A stretch of 64,000 nt of DNA from positions 444,872 to 508,871 of the forward strand of contig PCXK01000007.1 of assembly GCA_002787635.1 (NCBI GenBank). The letters run 5' to 3'. The notes beneath the pieces were generated by a model. The model worked only from the letters and a program-made list of their open reading frames with translations, was not told the origin of the DNA and did no database searches. Every line of letters begins with the position of its first letter. Positions within the stretch are counted from its first letter, which is position 1. This DNA comes from Alphaproteobacteria bacterium CG11_big_fil_rev_8_21_14_0_20_39_49 (GTDB lineage: Bacteria > Pseudomonadota > Alphaproteobacteria > Rickettsiales > UBA6187). The translations under genes and the position numbers were made by a program. Of the stretch, positions 35,092 through 46,244 are shown piece by piece.

Positions 35092-35967
35092 TTATCTACG
35101 AAACCTTGCATGTATAGACTCTTCTATATCTATATCTTCTTCATAGTCCTCAATGTCTTGTGTTACAGTGATAACAGTCAGTATTTTTCCATAGTCACCT
35201 AGAGCCATAACATCTTCTTGTATTTCAAGATGGTATTGTCCACCAACCCAATCCGATAGTATTCCTGAGTCACTACCTTCTTCTGTAGTATTAGTGTTTT
35301 GCTTATTAAAAGATTCTGTTAGTGTGCCTGATGGTATTGGGTTTCCTTTAGAAATCCATTCTATATCAGGCAATTTTTTTAATGCTTCAGATTTAAAAGA
35401 GTAATCTACACTGTCGCCAGTAGATACAATAACAGCACAAGGTTCTTCAGCAAATTCTGTATATCGAATTGCCGTTGCAATAAAAGATGTTTTACAAAGC
35501 TCTTTAAGCCCTTTTATAGCAGCCAAACCTTCGCCTCTCTTATTAATTTCTGCCTTAAAAAGTTCACTAGGCATTAATAAAGCACAAGCAAAATTATCAG
35601 CTTCTTTTTCATAAGGGTCTTGGGATGTAAACCCTGATTGAGATACATGAATTCCATTTCCATCTGGTAATATTTGTTCAATATGCCCCTCTAGTAAGTA
35701 ATGGCCAATTTCATGTGCAATACTAAATCTCTGAAAACCAATATTATCAATATGTGTAGCATACATTATGCCAAAGTTATCACCTTGTTTTAATAGCATA
35801 CCCGAGACCCCTTCAACGTTGGAAGGTTTAGGATTTATAGTTATGTCTAACATTTTTGCAATTGCATCTAAATCAACAGGAAGTTTATGAAAATCATTCT
35901 GCTTTAAGAAGTTTTCGGCCTTTTGCTGAACATTTGCATAGCGATTATCTTTATTTGCCATCTTCAT
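35092..35967 (-). CDS. ImmA/IrrE-family metallopeptidase
   Basis: A 291-residue protein. The zinc motif HEIGH lies in FSIAHEIGHYLLEGH near residues 85-99, with a third-ligand region in EKEADNFACALLMP (Glu). This is the ImmA/IrrE/PezT-like peptidase fold, which cleaves a paired XRE repressor upon a signal. The C-terminal 130 residues are a separate domain of unknown type. Its start overlaps the 3' end of the XRE gene by 17 nt, the usual repressor-protease pairing. The pair could control the cassette on the other strand. Confidence 0.88.
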   Translation of the reverse strand: MKMANKDNRYANVQQKAENFLKQNDFHKLPVDLDAIAKMLDITINPKPSNVEGVSGMLLKQGDNFGIMYATHIDNIGFQRFSIAHEIGHYLLEGHIEQILPDGNGIHVSQSGFTSQDPYEKEADNFACALLMPSELFKAEINKRGEGLAAIKGLKELCKTSFIATAIRYTEFAEEPCAVIVSTGDSVDYSFKSEALKKLPDIEWISKGNPIPSGTLTESFNKQNTNTTEEGSDSGILSDWVGGQYHLEIQEDVMALGDYGKILTVITVTQDIEDYEEDIDIEESIHARFRR

Positions 35968-36301
35968 TCTTTTTTCTCTCAGATAACATTTTCAAAAAAT
36001 TTTCTGCAAGATCCATATCATCGCTGCTAAAATTTTCTACATGACGAGCTAATTTTGCTGCTACTTCACCATGAGCTGCAGGGTCATCACTACGACCTAA
36101 CAAGTAATCTATTGTTACATCAAGTGCGTTAGCAAGTTTCCTTAAATTATCAAATGAAGCTTTTCTACCACCAGTCTCAAAATGTGATATGGCTGATGGC
36201 TTCAAGCCAGTTTTTTCTGCAAGTTCACCCTGACTTAAGCCCCTTACTTTACCCCGCACATATTTTAGACGTTCTGCAAAAATATCTGCCTTATCACTCA
36301 T
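35951..36301 (-). CDS. XRE-family transcriptional regulator
   Basis: 116 residues from the ATG at 36301, eight bases after GGAG (an upstream GTG is too close to it). A Cro/CI-type helix-turn-helix lies near residues 8-65 (LSQGELAEKTGLKPSAISHFETGGRK), with an ImmA-cleavable-type hinge and charged tail. It is probably the repressor of the intergenic region 36302-36413, which lies between it and the divergent DUF3892 gene. Confidence 0.9.
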   Translation of the reverse strand: MSDKADIFAERLKYVRGKVRGLSQGELAEKTGLKPSAISHFETGGRKASFDNLRKLANALDVTIDYLLGRSDDPAAHGEVAAKLARHVENFSSDDMDLAENFLKMLSERKKNEDGK

Positions 36302-36413
36302 ATACACTACTCCGTAATTTAATAATTGACACTTCCGTATTTTTCCTGCTATATACGGATACGTGATATTTTATATTACATATTTTTATAATTTACAATA
36401 AGGAGTTTTTATT

Positions 36414-36683
36414 ATGGCAGATCGTCCTGTTACTGAAACTTGCAAGGACTCAGATGGTGATATACTTGCACTGTGTTGCCCAAACGAATATTGGTCACCA
36501 CGAAAAAAAGCAGATGCAATAAATGATATAGAGACAAGATTGCATACATACCATGTCCCTTGGAAAAGCGGACGCACCGAAATACGTGTTGTTAATGATC
36601 CAACGAAGGGTAAATACCTTCGTACGGATCGTGATGATACGTCCCGTAACAATTTGGATGATTTACCAGATTGTGATTGTTAA
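36414..36683 (+). CDS. DUF3892 domain protein
   Basis: An 89-residue protein with DGDILALCCPNEYWSPRKKADAINDIE, then YHVPWKSG and KYLRTDRDDTSRNNLDDLPDC. This is the DUF3892 pattern (W, KYLRT, NNLxxLP). Function is unknown. An AAGGAG site precedes the ATG closely. It is transcribed away from the XRE/ImmA pair and precedes a small basic protein by 23 nt. The cassette layout suggests control by the XRE regulator. Confidence 0.82.
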   Translation: MADRPVTETCKDSDGDILALCCPNEYWSPRKKADAINDIETRLHTYHVPWKSGRTEIRVVNDPTKGKYLRTDRDDTSRNNLDDLPDCDC

Positions 36684-36706
36684 CTTATAATTTAAAGGAA
36701 AATAAA

Positions 36707-36850
36707 ATGCCTAAAAAACAAAACAACGAAGTCACTAGTAAAAAAGCAGCATCTGCCGCGTCTAAAGTTTTGAGAAATCCAAACTCAAGTAAGGCTGCTA
36801 AGACCGCTGCTGGTTCAGCTTTAACACAACGCCCTAATAAAAATAAATGA
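36707..36850 (+). CDS. Small basic Ala/Ser/Lys-rich protein
   Basis: A 47-residue protein. The start MPKKQNNEVTSKKAASAASK and the later SSKAAKTAAGSALTQ resemble a widespread family of tiny proteins found beside DUF3892 genes and in mobile elements. There is no known function. It is basic (about ten Lys or Arg) with an AAAGGAA site upstream. It lies in the same operon as the DUF3892 gene. Confidence 0.6.
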   Translation: MPKKQNNEVTSKKAASAASKVLRNPNSSKAAKTAAGSALTQRPNKNK

Positions 36851-37023
36851 CACACGTGTGCGGAAGCTAATTCTTGGAAGGGGTGTCTAATCAACACTCC
36901 TTCTCCGGATATCGCATCAACACCCTCTTCACCCCCATATGTGATAGCTTGGCACCATAATCTTTATTAACCGCTTTTGCTATCTTTAATAGTTTAGTTA
37001 GTAAAAGGTTATGAATTTATTCC

Positions 37024-37190
37024 TCATCCCCGAAACATACCGTCCATAGCCGCATATCTATTTTTAATAAACTCGAGCATTTTATCGTCGGTTTCTATGT
37101 TCTCACTCCGCAATATTTCTATTGAAATCATTAAAAATGAACGGCTACATCATAAGCTATATCGGGCAAATTACGGCTTTGTATTTTACC
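37024..37190 (-). pseudogene. Decayed hypothetical ORF
   Basis: On the minus strand a tract reading about IQSRNLPDIAYDVAVHF, shifted by one base at a T-run, continues as LMISIEILRSENIETDDKM and FIKNRYAAMDGMF, then a TGA at 37024. The composition looks coding-like, so this may be a frameshifted remnant. No family is recognised. The stretch 36851-37297 otherwise holds nothing I can support. Confidence 0.3.
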
Positions 37191-37297
37191 TTATTTAAAC
37201 CTGCCTTAGAGTTACAATTAATATAAACCTTGAAAATGCAGTAAATTTTGTGATAATCCATGCTCTTGTTAATTAAAGTGAAGTAGCAGTATATAAA

Positions 37298-38176
37298 ATG
37301 AGTTGGATAGATAGTCCCAAAATCTCAAATATCAGACCTTATCTTAAGATAATGAGGTTTGATAATTTAACGGGTAAATTCCTTTTGCTATGGCCGTGTT
37401 TGATAAGTATAGGGTTCGCATCTGATGATGTTATTCCTGTAATGCTGATGCTGAAATTCATAATCGGTTGTATCATAATGCGAAGTGCAGGCTGTATTAC
37501 AAACGATATTATCGACAGGAAAATCGACGCAAAAGTTGAAAGAACTAAAAACAGACCTCTGGCAAATGGCGATATGAAGCTATATGAGGCGATATTTTTG
37601 CTAATGTTGCTTCTTTCACTGGGAGCTTTGATATTGTTTACGCTGCCAAGCACCGTTGTTCTGCTTGGAACGATAGTAGTAATACCCATATTCGTTTATC
37701 CGTTCATGAAACGCATAACATACTGGCCGCAGGTGTTTTTGGCAATGACCTTTAACTGGGGAGCTTTAATGGGGTGGGCTGCCGTTAAAGACAGCATTAA
37801 CCTGACGGGGGTATTGATATATACGGCATGTATATTCTGGACGATAGGCTATGATACTATATATGCACATCAGGACAAAAATGATGATGCTGCACTAGGC
37901 ATAAAATCAACGGCGTTAAAATTAGGGGTACATACTAGAAAATACCTATACTTCTTTTACTTGACCACAACAATTCTTTTCTGGATAGTGGGTATATTGA
38001 CAGGCAGCGGTATTTTATTCCACCTCTTCCTCATCATCGGACTTATACATTTATACTGGCAGGCAAATACTGTAGATTTCAACGTACGCAGTGATTGTAT
38101 GGCTAAGTTCTCATCAAACAGATATTATGGAATGATAATATTTATCGGTGTAATGCTTGGTAAAATAGCATTATGA
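37298..38176 (+). CDS. ubiA: 4-hydroxybenzoate polyprenyltransferase
   Basis: A 292-residue polytopic membrane protein with the two aspartate-rich motifs of the family: NDIIDRKIDAK near residue 70 and DTIYAHQDKNDD near 190. It attaches the prenyl chain to 4-hydroxybenzoate in ubiquinone synthesis. Complex I, encoded downstream, uses that quinone. The length is typical and the gene is alone. Confidence 0.94.
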   Translation: MSWIDSPKISNIRPYLKIMRFDNLTGKFLLLWPCLISIGFASDDVIPVMLMLKFIIGCIIMRSAGCITNDIIDRKIDAKVERTKNRPLANGDMKLYEAIFLLMLLLSLGALILFTLPSTVVLLGTIVVIPIFVYPFMKRITYWPQVFLAMTFNWGALMGWAAVKDSINLTGVLIYTACIFWTIGYDTIYAHQDKNDDAALGIKSTALKLGVHTRKYLYFFYLTTTILFWIVGILTGSGILFHLFLIIGLIHLYWQANTVDFNVRSDCMAKFSSNRYYGMIIFIGVMLGKIAL

Positions 38177-38325
38177 TAGATTGATAACTTAAAATCGGTA
38201 AGTATAGTAAAATATAGTGTCGTCGTAAACCGTATCGAAAATGCAATTTACCCTTGAAAAAAGGTTCATTATATTAGATAAATGCAGTAGTTGCAGAAAA
38301 AACAATATTATTTAGGAAATTTATT

Positions 38326-39318
38326 ATGAGCAATCCGGTAATGAAAAAAGAAGCTGTTTACACGCCATCGCTAAATACTAAAGGACGAGGCAAGGTGTAT
38401 CAAAATATTGCCGAAACTATCGGTGATACTCCGTTGGTGAGATTAAACAGAATAGCCCAAGATGCAGGCTGCGTAGCTGAAATCTATGCAAAACTGGAGT
38501 TTTTTAACCCGTTGGCAAGTGTGAAAGACCGTCTTGCATTCGGTATGATAGAGGCGGCTGAAAATGCCGGAAAAATTAATAAGAATACTATTATTATTGA
38601 GCCGACTTCAGGCAACACAGGTATAGCACTTGCGTTTATCTGTGCTGCAAAAGGCTATAAACTTATACTTACTATGCCGGAGAGCATGTCGATTGAACGC
38701 CGCAAAATGTTAAAACTCTTAGGAGCCCAGCTTGAGCTTACTCCGGCTGCAAAGGGTATGCGTGGTGCAATTGACCGTGCCGAAGAACTTCTTCAGGAAA
38801 ATAGCAACGCTATAGTCCTTCAACAGTTCCAGAACCTTGCAAACCCTGCTATACACAGAACAACAACCGCAGAAGAAATTCTTGCCGATACAAATAGCGA
38901 AATTGACATATTTATATCAGGTGTCGGTACGGGTGGAACACTAACAGGTGTTGCACAGGTGTTAAAAGACCGCAAACCTGATGTAAAAATAATAGCCGTA
39001 GAGCCTGAAGATAGTCCGGTGCTATCGGGCGGACAACCCGGTCCTCACAAAATTCAGGGAATAGGTGCGGGATTTGTGCCTGATGTCCTTGATGCTAATT
39101 TAATAGATGAAGTTATTACTATCGGAAATGAGACTTCATTTGCTACCGCCAGAAAAGTGGCTGAAACGGACGGTATTCCGGTCGGTATATCTTCGGGTGC
39201 AACTATAGCGGCAGCTTTGGAAGTGGGTAGCCGTCCTGAAAATAAAGGGAAAAAGATAGTTGTAATCGTGGCATCTTTCGCAGAAAGATACCTTTCTACC
39301 GCACTATTTGGAGAATAA
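38326..39318 (+). CDS. cysK: Cysteine synthase A
   Basis: A 330-residue PLP enzyme. It has the lysine motif SVKDRLA near residue 65, [19 protein letters not shown] and SSGATIAA. It makes cysteine from O-acetylserine and sulfide. A hairpin terminator candidate lies 18 bp after the stop. Confidence 0.95.
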   Translation: MSNPVMKKEAVYTPSLNTKGRGKVYQNIAETIGDTPLVRLNRIAQDAGCVAEIYAKLEFFNPLASVKDRLAFGMIEAAENAGKINKNTIIIEPTSGNTGIALAFICAAKGYKLILTMPESMSIERRKMLKLLGAQLELTPAAKGMRGAIDRAEELLQENSNAIVLQQFQNLANPAIHRTTTAEEILADTNSEIDIFISGVGTGGTLTGVAQVLKDRKPDVKIIAVEPEDSPVLSGGQPGPHKIQGIGAGFVPDVLDANLIDEVITIGNETSFATARKVAETDGIPVGISSGATIAAALEVGSRPENKGKKIVVIVASFAERYLSTALFGE

Positions 39319-39335
39319 AAGGCTTGATTTACGGT

Positions 39336-39364
39336 TGGAGGCAGGGAGTTTGCCCTGCTTCCTC
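39336..39364 (+). terminator. Rho-independent-like hairpin after cysK
   Basis: GGAGGCAGGG pairs with CCCTGCTTCCTCC across a short loop, followed by TTTAA. It separates cysK from the nuo operon. The T-run is short. Confidence 0.5.
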
Positions 39365-39519
39365 CTTTAATAAGAGGGCGGCGTTTTAAGTGTTTGTTTT
39401 TCAGCGGTTATTTGGCGTTTCTCCTCAGTTAATGTTAAAAAAACATAAAATAGCCTGTACTTCACTTATTTCTTAATATATAAGGCTGTGATATTACTAA
39501 CCTAAAAGGGGATTATAAG

Positions 39520-39891
39520 TTGGTTTTACCAAGTTATTTAAGCGAATATTTACCTATATTAATATTTTTAGGTGTAGCGGTCGGGCTTTCCTTTATAATG
39601 GTCGTTATTCCTTTTATAGTAGCACTCCGCAGACCTGACAAAGAAAAGTTATCCCAGTATGAATGCGGGTTTGAAGCATTTTCAGATGCTAGAGGCAAGT
39701 TTGATGTAAGATTCTACCTCGTGGCGATTTTGTTTATAATTTTTGATTTGGAAATAGCGTTTTTGTTCCCTTGGGCGATATCTTTAAAAGAAATAGGGGC
39801 GTTTGGTTTTTGGTCAATGATGGTATTTCTTGGTGTTTTGACTGTCGGGTTTATTTATGAGTGGAAAAAAGGCGGTCTTGAGTGGGAATAG
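39520..39891 (+). CDS. nuoA: NADH-quinone oxidoreductase subunit A
   Basis: A 123-residue membrane subunit with three helices and the family segments YECGFEAF and [14 protein letters not shown]. The start is TTG, supported by AAGGGG seven bases upstream. It opens a fourteen-gene complex I operon that runs to 53621 in the order A to N. Confidence 0.96.
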   Translation: MVLPSYLSEYLPILIFLGVAVGLSFIMVVIPFIVALRRPDKEKLSQYECGFEAFSDARGKFDVRFYLVAILFIIFDLEIAFLFPWAISLKEIGAFGFWSMMVFLGVLTVGFIYEWKKGGLEWE

Positions 39892-39915
39892 TAAATAAGG
39901 TGATGAAATAGTAAA

Positions 39916-40479
39916 ATGGCAGAAAAACAATTAATTATTGATCCGTCAAAACCTTTGCCAAAAGGCGTGGAGCAAGATGCATTGCTCAAACAGGTATCTG
40001 ATGAGATATCAGATAAAGGGTTTGTACTTGCTAATTTAGACGAACTTACTAACTGGATACGCACAGGCTCACTATGGCCTATGACATTCGGACTTGCATG
40101 TTGTGCGGTTGAGATGATGCACACCGCAGCCAGCCGTTATGACCTTGACAGGTTCGGGTTGGTGTTCAGGGCAAGCCCAAGGCAATCCGACGTTATGATA
40201 GTTGCGGGTACTCTTACAAATAAAATGGCTCCTGCACTTCGTAAGGTATATGACCAAATGGCAGAGCCAAGATGGGTAATTTCAATGGGTTCCTGTGCTA
40301 ACGGGGGAGGTTATTACCATTATTCATATTCGGTTGTGCGTGGTTGTGACAGGATAGTTCCGGTTGATGTTTATGTACCTGGCTGCCCTCCTACTGCCGA
40401 AGCATTGCTTTATGGAATACTGCAATTGCAGAAAAAAATTAAACGCACCGGCACAATACTAAAACGTAAAAAAGCATAA
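39916..40479 (+). CDS. nuoB: NADH-quinone oxidoreductase subunit B
   Basis: A 187-residue peripheral-arm subunit that holds cluster N2. The ligands are in [14 protein letters not shown] and [12 protein letters not shown]2 passes electrons to ubiquinone at the junction with subunit D. The gene is 24 nt after nuoA. Confidence 0.97.
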   Translation: MAEKQLIIDPSKPLPKGVEQDALLKQVSDEISDKGFVLANLDELTNWIRTGSLWPMTFGLACCAVEMMHTAASRYDLDRFGLVFRASPRQSDVMIVAGTLTNKMAPALRKVYDQMAEPRWVISMGSCANGGGYYHYSYSVVRGCDRIVPVDVYVPGCPPTAEALLYGILQLQKKIKRTGTILKRKKA

Positions 40480-40481
40480 TT

Positions 40482-41087
40482 ATGATAAATGAGCTTACAG
40501 ACTTAGGCAAGTATCTGGAATCGGGTGTTATAGAAGACACCAAGGTTAAGTGCCGTATAAAAAACGATATGCTTATTGTTTCTGTGAAAGCAGATAGTAT
40601 CGTTAGAATGCTTACCTTTTTAAGGGACGATGCCAGATGTCAGTTCAAACAGCTCATTGACCTTACTGCTGTTGACTATCCTGAAAAAAAAGAACGTTTT
40701 GAAGTTATATATAATTTATTGAGTTTAAGATATAACAACCGTGTCGTTGTTAAGGTGTGTGTTGCCGAAAACGACATGGTTCCGACTGTTACGAGTGTGT
40801 TTAGCTCGGCAAACTGGTATGAGCGTGAAGTTTGGGATATGTATGGTGTTTTCTTTGCCGACCACCCTGACTTACGAAGGATATTGTCGGATTATGGTTT
40901 TAGCGGACACCCTCAAAGAAAAGATTTTCCACTTACAGGTTATGTGCAGGTTAAATACGATGAAGACCGCAAGCGTGTTGTGTATGAGCCTGTTAAATTG
41001 GATCAGGAATTCAGGACTTTTGATTTTGCAAGCCCGTGGGAGGGTACTAAATATATCCTTCCCGGTGATGAAAAGGCGGAGGCGTAA
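40482..41087 (+). CDS. nuoC: NADH-quinone oxidoreductase subunit C
   Basis: A 201-residue 30-kDa-type subunit with the signature [22 protein letters not shown] near residue 110 and KDFPLTGY. It scaffolds subunits B and D at the base of the peripheral arm. C and D are separate here, not fused as in E. coli. Confidence 0.97.
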   Translation: MINELTDLGKYLESGVIEDTKVKCRIKNDMLIVSVKADSIVRMLTFLRDDARCQFKQLIDLTAVDYPEKKERFEVIYNLLSLRYNNRVVVKVCVAENDMVPTVTSVFSSANWYEREVWDMYGVFFADHPDLRRILSDYGFSGHPQRKDFPLTGYVQVKYDEDRKRVVYEPVKLDQEFRTFDFASPWEGTKYILPGDEKAEA

Positions 41088-42275
41088 GTGGCTAGTAGTA
41101 AAGCAGTAGATATAAAAAATATGACCCTGAACTTTGGTCCTCAACACCCTGCGGCACACGGGGTTTTGCGTCTTGTACTGGAAATGGACGGTGAGGTTGT
41201 AGAGCGTGCCGACTCGCATATAGGGTTGCTGCACAGAGGTACGGAAAAATTAATTGAGCATAAAAATTATATTCAGGCAGTTCCTTACTTTGACAGGCTT
41301 GATTATGTTGCTCCGATGTCGCAGGAACATGCTTTTGCACTGGTTACTGAAAAGCTGCTGGATTGTAAGGTTCCCGTAAGAGCAAAATATATCAGGGTGC
41401 TTTTTGCAGAGATATCCAGATTGTTAAACCATTTGTTGAACATTACGACGCAAGCCCTTGATGTTGGTGCGATGACTCCGCTTCTATGGATGTTTGAAGA
41501 GCGTGAAAAAATGATGGAATTTTACGAGCGTGTTTGCGGTGCAAGGCTGCACGCAAATTATTTTCGTCCCGGAGGAGTTTCTAAAGATTTGCCACCGGGA
41601 TTACTGGAGGATATAGCGAAATTTGTAGAAACCTTCCCTAAAATGATAGATGATATGGAAGGCTTGTTAACGGAAAACAGGATATTCAAACAGCGTACCG
41701 TTGATATAGGCGTAGTATCTAAGGCTGAAGCACTGGATTGGGGTTTTACCGGCGTGATGCTAAGAGGTTCCGGCGTTCCTTGGGATTTAAGGAAGTCGCA
41801 ACCTTATGAAATATATAATGATCTGGATTTTGATATACCTGTGGGCAAAAACGGTGACTGTTATGACCGCTATCTTGTCAGAATCGAAGAAATGCACCAG
41901 TCCATAAAAATTATTAAGCAGGTGATTGAAAAAATCCCAAGTGGAGCAATAAAAACAACAGATAGAAAAATATCTCCGCCACCTAGAGCGGAAATGAAAA
42001 AATCAATGGAGGCGTTAATACATCACTTTAAGCTTTATACGGAAGGTTATAAAGTGCCGGCAGGTGAATATTATGCGGCGGTTGAGGCTCCTAAAGGTGA
42101 GTTCGGTGTATATTTGGTGGCAGACGGAACAAGCCGTCCGTATAGATGCAGGGTGAGAGCTCCGGGCTTTGCACATTTGCAGGGGCTTGATTTTATGACA
42201 AAAGGTCATATGTTGGCGGACGTTGTGGCCGTTATCGGTTCTTTGGATATTGTTTTTGGTGAGATTGATAGATAG
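41088..42275 (+). CDS. nuoD: NADH-quinone oxidoreductase subunit D
   Basis: A 395-residue 49-kDa-type subunit with [12 protein letters not shown] and [16 protein letters not shown]. It forms the quinone-binding pocket with subunit B. The GTG start directly follows the nuoC stop and has GGAGG upstream. Confidence 0.97.
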   Translation: MASSKAVDIKNMTLNFGPQHPAAHGVLRLVLEMDGEVVERADSHIGLLHRGTEKLIEHKNYIQAVPYFDRLDYVAPMSQEHAFALVTEKLLDCKVPVRAKYIRVLFAEISRLLNHLLNITTQALDVGAMTPLLWMFEEREKMMEFYERVCGARLHANYFRPGGVSKDLPPGLLEDIAKFVETFPKMIDDMEGLLTENRIFKQRTVDIGVVSKAEALDWGFTGVMLRGSGVPWDLRKSQPYEIYNDLDFDIPVGKNGDCYDRYLVRIEEMHQSIKIIKQVIEKIPSGAIKTTDRKISPPPRAEMKKSMEALIHHFKLYTEGYKVPAGEYYAAVEAPKGEFGVYLVADGTSRPYRCRVRAPGFAHLQGLDFMTKGHMLADVVAVIGSLDIVFGEIDR

Positions 42276-42280
42276 TTACT

Positions 42281-42862
42281 ATGGCGAAAAAAAAAGAAAT
42301 AGTTGAACAAAAAGCGAGTTTCGAGTTTACGAAAGAAAACCTGAAAAAGGCTAAAGAGTATATTGCCAAATACCCCGAAGGAAGGCAGCGTAGTGCATTG
42401 ATGCCTCTTTTGTGGCTGGCTCAAAAACAAAATGATAACTGGTTGCCGCAAGATGCCCTTGATTATATAGCAGATATGCTTGAACTTCCTCCTATTAAGG
42501 TTTATGAAGTAGCTACATTCTATACTATGTATAACCTGAAGCCTGTCGGGAAAAACCATATACAGGTTTGCAGAACGACACCTTGCTGGTTGCGTGGTGC
42601 TGACGATATTACTAATTTTTGTAAGGAAAAGCTGGGCATCGGTCTTGGCGGAACAACTAAAGACGGTCAGTTTTCGCTTATTGAAGTGGAGTGTCTGGGG
42701 GCTTGTGTTAACGCTCCTATGATACAGATAAATGATGATTATTTTGAAGATTTAACGCCTGAATCAATGGAAAAAATAATTGATGATCTGGCAGCAGGTA
42801 AAAAAGTTAAAATCGGCTCGCAAACGGGAAGACAGTGTTCTGCTCCTGTAGATGCCGACTAA
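42281..42862 (+). CDS. nuoE: NADH-quinone oxidoreductase subunit E
   Basis: A 193-residue 24-kDa-type thioredoxin-fold subunit. Its four cysteines for the 2Fe-2S cluster N1a are in CRTTPC and CLGACVNAP. It pairs with NuoF at the tip of the peripheral arm. A short tail after residue 165 ends in Cys-Ser-Ala-Pro. Confidence 0.97.
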   Translation: MAKKKEIVEQKASFEFTKENLKKAKEYIAKYPEGRQRSALMPLLWLAQKQNDNWLPQDALDYIADMLELPPIKVYEVATFYTMYNLKPVGKNHIQVCRTTPCWLRGADDITNFCKEKLGIGLGGTTKDGQFSLIEVECLGACVNAPMIQINDDYFEDLTPESMEKIIDDLAAGKKVKIGSQTGRQCSAPVDAD

Positions 42863-42876
42863 AGTGGAAATTTGAT

Positions 42877-44148
42877 ATGCTTAAAGAAGAAGATAGAATT
42901 TTTACAAATTTATACGGTTATGAAAGCCCTAATCTTGCGGCTGCTAAAAAGCGTGGGGACTGGAAAGATACCAAAAAATTTATAAAAAAAGGGCATGACT
43001 GGATAATTGAGGAAGTTAAAACCTCAGGTCTTCGTGGGCGTGGCGGTGCAGGATTTCCGACAGGTCTTAAATGGTCATTCATGCCCAAAGAATCCCCTAA
43101 GCCGTCCTATCTGGTAGTAAATGCCGATGAGTCGGAACCCGGAACCTGTAAGGATAGGGATATTATAAGGAATGATCCGCATAAAATAGTTGAAGGGTGT
43201 TTGCTGGCAGGCTACGCAATGCGTGCGTTGGCTGCGTATATTTATATTCGCGGTGAGTTCTATAATGAGGCGGTTGCTTTGCAAAATGCCATTGATGAGG
43301 CTTATAAAGACGGTCTTATTGGTAAAAACGCCTGCGGTAGTGGGTATGATTTCGATGTATTTCTGCACAGAGGAGCCGGAGCATATATTTGCGGAGAAGA
43401 AACCGCACAGCTTGAAAGTTTAGAAGGTAAAAAAGGACAGCCTCGTTTGAAGCCGCCATTCCCTGCCGGAGTGGGGCTATATGGCTGCCCGACAACAATA
43501 AATAATATTGAAACAATCGCCGTAGTGCCTACTATCTTGCGTAAGGGCGGAAGCTGGTTTGCGAGTCTTGGGCGTGAAAATAATACCGGTACGAAAGTTT
43601 TTTGTATATCAGGTCATGTCAATAACCCTTGCAACGTTGAAGAGGAAATGGGAATTCCGTTAAAAGAGCTTATTGAAAAACATGCAGGCGGTGTGCGTGG
43701 CGGGTGGAATAATCTACTGGCAATAATTCCGGGTGGTTCTTCAGTGCCTATGCTGCCCAAATCTATTTGCGACACCATAAGAATGGATTTTGATTCGCTA
43801 AGAGCCGCTCAGTCAGGGCTTGGTACGGCAGGTATTATTGTTATGGACAAGTCTACGGATTTAATAGCTGCCATAGAAAGGTTGTCGCATTTTTATATGC
43901 ATGAATCATGCGGTCAGTGTACCCCATGCCGTGAAGGTACGGGCTGGATGTGGAGAATTATGAAGCGTCTGGTAAAAGGTGAGGCGGAAATTGCCGAAAT
44001 AGATAAATTACTGGAGATAACCAAGCAAGTCGAAGGGCATACTATTTGTGCGTTGGGTGATGCGGCGGCATGGCCTATACAGGGCTTGGTAAGGCACTTC
44101 AGGAGCGTTATCGAGGACAGAATTAATAATTATAAAAAAGCAGCGTAA
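42877..44148 (+). CDS. nuoF: NADH-quinone oxidoreductase subunit F
   Basis: 423 residues from the ATG at 42877; an earlier in-frame start overlaps nuoE and lacks family similarity. It has the glycine-rich NADH/FMN site [13 protein letters not shown] and the 4Fe-4S cluster N3 in [12 protein letters not shown] with a fourth Cys further on. This is where NADH is oxidised. Confidence 0.97.
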   Translation: MLKEEDRIFTNLYGYESPNLAAAKKRGDWKDTKKFIKKGHDWIIEEVKTSGLRGRGGAGFPTGLKWSFMPKESPKPSYLVVNADESEPGTCKDRDIIRNDPHKIVEGCLLAGYAMRALAAYIYIRGEFYNEAVALQNAIDEAYKDGLIGKNACGSGYDFDVFLHRGAGAYICGEETAQLESLEGKKGQPRLKPPFPAGVGLYGCPTTINNIETIAVVPTILRKGGSWFASLGRENNTGTKVFCISGHVNNPCNVEEEMGIPLKELIEKHAGGVRGGWNNLLAIIPGGSSVPMLPKSICDTIRMDFDSLRAAQSGLGTAGIIVMDKSTDLIAAIERLSHFYMHESCGQCTPCREGTGWMWRIMKRLVKGEAEIAEIDKLLEITKQVEGHTICALGDAAAWPIQGLVRHFRSVIEDRINNYKKAA

Positions 44149-44168
44149 GTATTTTACACAGGGATATT

Positions 44169-46244
44169 ATGCCAAAGATAACAGTAAACGGAAATCAGAT
44201 AGAATTTGAGCAGGGAATGACCGTGTTGCAGGCATGTGAGCTTGCAGGTGAGGAAATCCCAAGATTTTGTTATCATGAAAGGTTAAAAATTGCCGGAAAT
44301 TGCCGTATGTGCCTTGTTCAGGTTGAGGGAGGTCCTCCTAAGCCTGCCGCTTCCTGTGCTATGCCTGCCGGTGACGGTATGGTTGTTCATACTAACTCAC
44401 CTATGGTAAAAAAAGCCCGTGAAGGTGTTATGGAATTCCTGCTCATGAACCACCCTCTTGACTGCCCTATTTGCGATCAGGGCGGTGAGTGCGATTTGCA
44501 GGATCAGGCTATGGCTTATGGCAGGGGTGACAGCCGTTTTGAAGAAGATAAACGTGCCGTAAAAGATAAATATATGGGACCTTTGGTTAAAACCCACATG
44601 ACCCGTTGTATCCAATGTACAAGATGTATCCGTTTCCTAGAAGATGTTGCAGGAGTATGCGAGCTTGGAGCGGTAAACCGTGGTGAGCATATGGAAGTTA
44701 CCACATATGTTGAAAAAAGCCTTACATCGGAAATGTCGGGTAATATTATCGACCTATGCCCTGTAGGTGCTTTGACATCAAAACCTTACGCTTTTAAAGC
44801 CCGACCTTGGGAGTTAAATAAAACCGAATCTATTGATGTTTTAGACGCTGTGGGTTCTAATATAAGGGTTGATTCAAGAGGAAAAGAAGTTGTCAGGATT
44901 CTACCTCGTCTGAATGAGGAGATAAACGAAGAATGGATAAGCGATAAAACCAGATTTGCCTATGACGGGCTGAAAGTTCAAAGGCTGGACAAACCTTATG
45001 TAAGAGTTGACGGAAAGTTAAAGCCTGCAAGTTGGAATGAGGCTTATAAGGTTATTAGCGATAAGATGAAGAATATAAGTTCAAATAGCATTGCGGCGAT
45101 TGCGGGCGATCTTGCCGATTGTGAATCAATGTATGCATTGAAAAAACTTATGACCAAGCGTGGCGTAAATAATATAGATTGCCGTCAGGACGGTATGGAG
45201 ATAGGCTTAGAGGGCAGGTCGTCATATATATTTAATACCACAATACAAGGTATTGAAAACGCCGATTTATGTTTGTTAGTCGGAACTAATCCAAGGCGTG
45301 AAGCCGCTATTATTAATTCCAGAATAAGGAAGGCTAACGTTAATAACGGTCTGAAAATAGCTTCAATAGGCGGTTGTTCAAGCTTTACTTATCCTGTGGA
45401 GAAATTAGGCAATAGCCCTAAGGATTTACAGGCTATTGCGGAGGGTAAGTCAGATTTTTGTAAGGCGTTGGAATCTGCAAAAAATCCTATGATAATAATC
45501 GGCTCATCTGCGTTATGCAGGGACGATGCAGAGCATATAATGTATCTGGTTAGTTCTATTGTAGCTAAGTATAATATGGTAAGGGAAGATTGGAACGGGT
45601 TTAACGTACTACATAAAGCTGCCGGCCGTGTAGGTGGTCTGGATATGGGCTTCCTGCCATCCGGTGACGGTATGCCGACAAAAAAAATACTAAAAGAATG
45701 TGAAGAAAATAAAATAGAGTTCCTATATCTTCTTGGTGCTGATGAAATCGATATGTCTAAGCTGGGCAAGGCTTTTGTCGTCTATCAGGGGCATCACGGT
45801 GACGCAGGAGCGCATAGAGCCGATGTTATATTGCCGGGAGCGGCATATACTGAAAAATCAGGTACATATGTTAACACTGAAGGCAGAGTGCAAAGAACTA
45901 CTCCCGCTATTTATCCGCTTGGCGATGCTAAAGAGGATTGGTTAATTATAAAAGAATTAGCTATGGCTTCGGGTATCAGCCTTAACTTTAACAATATCGG
46001 TGAGTTGAGGGAATCTTTAGAAAGGAACTATCCTGTTTTTGCAAATGAGGGGGTAGCTTCTGAAAAGTGGAATAATGTAGGTAAGAAGGGCGTATCATCT
46101 GATGAGCCTTTCCGAAACTCCGTAAAGAACTTCTATATGAGTGACCCTATAAGCCGTGCCTCTAAAACAATGGCGGCTTGTTCGTCCGAAATAAATAAAG
46201 GCTGTGGCTGTAAAGGCAAGTCCCAAGAGAAGGAGGCTGCGTAA
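44169..46244 (+). CDS. nuoG: NADH-quinone oxidoreductase subunit G
   Basis: A 691-residue 75-kDa-type subunit. The N-terminus has a 2Fe-2S ferredoxin domain ([15 protein letters not shown]), then [17 protein letters not shown] and [16 protein letters not shown] for further Fe-S clusters. A molybdopterin-oxidoreductase-like fold without cofactor follows. The last residues are rich in Cys (CGCK). It overlaps nuoH by one base. Confidence 0.97.
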   Translation: MPKITVNGNQIEFEQGMTVLQACELAGEEIPRFCYHERLKIAGNCRMCLVQVEGGPPKPAASCAMPAGDGMVVHTNSPMVKKAREGVMEFLLMNHPLDCPICDQGGECDLQDQAMAYGRGDSRFEEDKRAVKDKYMGPLVKTHMTRCIQCTRCIRFLEDVAGVCELGAVNRGEHMEVTTYVEKSLTSEMSGNIIDLCPVGALTSKPYAFKARPWELNKTESIDVLDAVGSNIRVDSRGKEVVRILPRLNEEINEEWISDKTRFAYDGLKVQRLDKPYVRVDGKLKPASWNEAYKVISDKMKNISSNSIAAIAGDLADCESMYALKKLMTKRGVNNIDCRQDGMEIGLEGRSSYIFNTTIQGIENADLCLLVGTNPRREAAIINSRIRKANVNNGLKIASIGGCSSFTYPVEKLGNSPKDLQAIAEGKSDFCKALESAKNPMIIIGSSALCRDDAEHIMYLVSSIVAKYNMVREDWNGFNVLHKAAGRVGGLDMGFLPSGDGMPTKKILKECEENKIEFLYLLGADEIDMSKLGKAFVVYQGHHGDAGAHRADVILPGAAYTEKSGTYVNTEGRVQRTTPAIYPLGDAKEDWLIIKELAMASGISLNFNNIGELRESLERNYPVFANEGVASEKWNNVGKKGVSSDEPFRNSVKNFYMSDPISRASKTMAACSSEINKGCGCKGKSQEKEAA

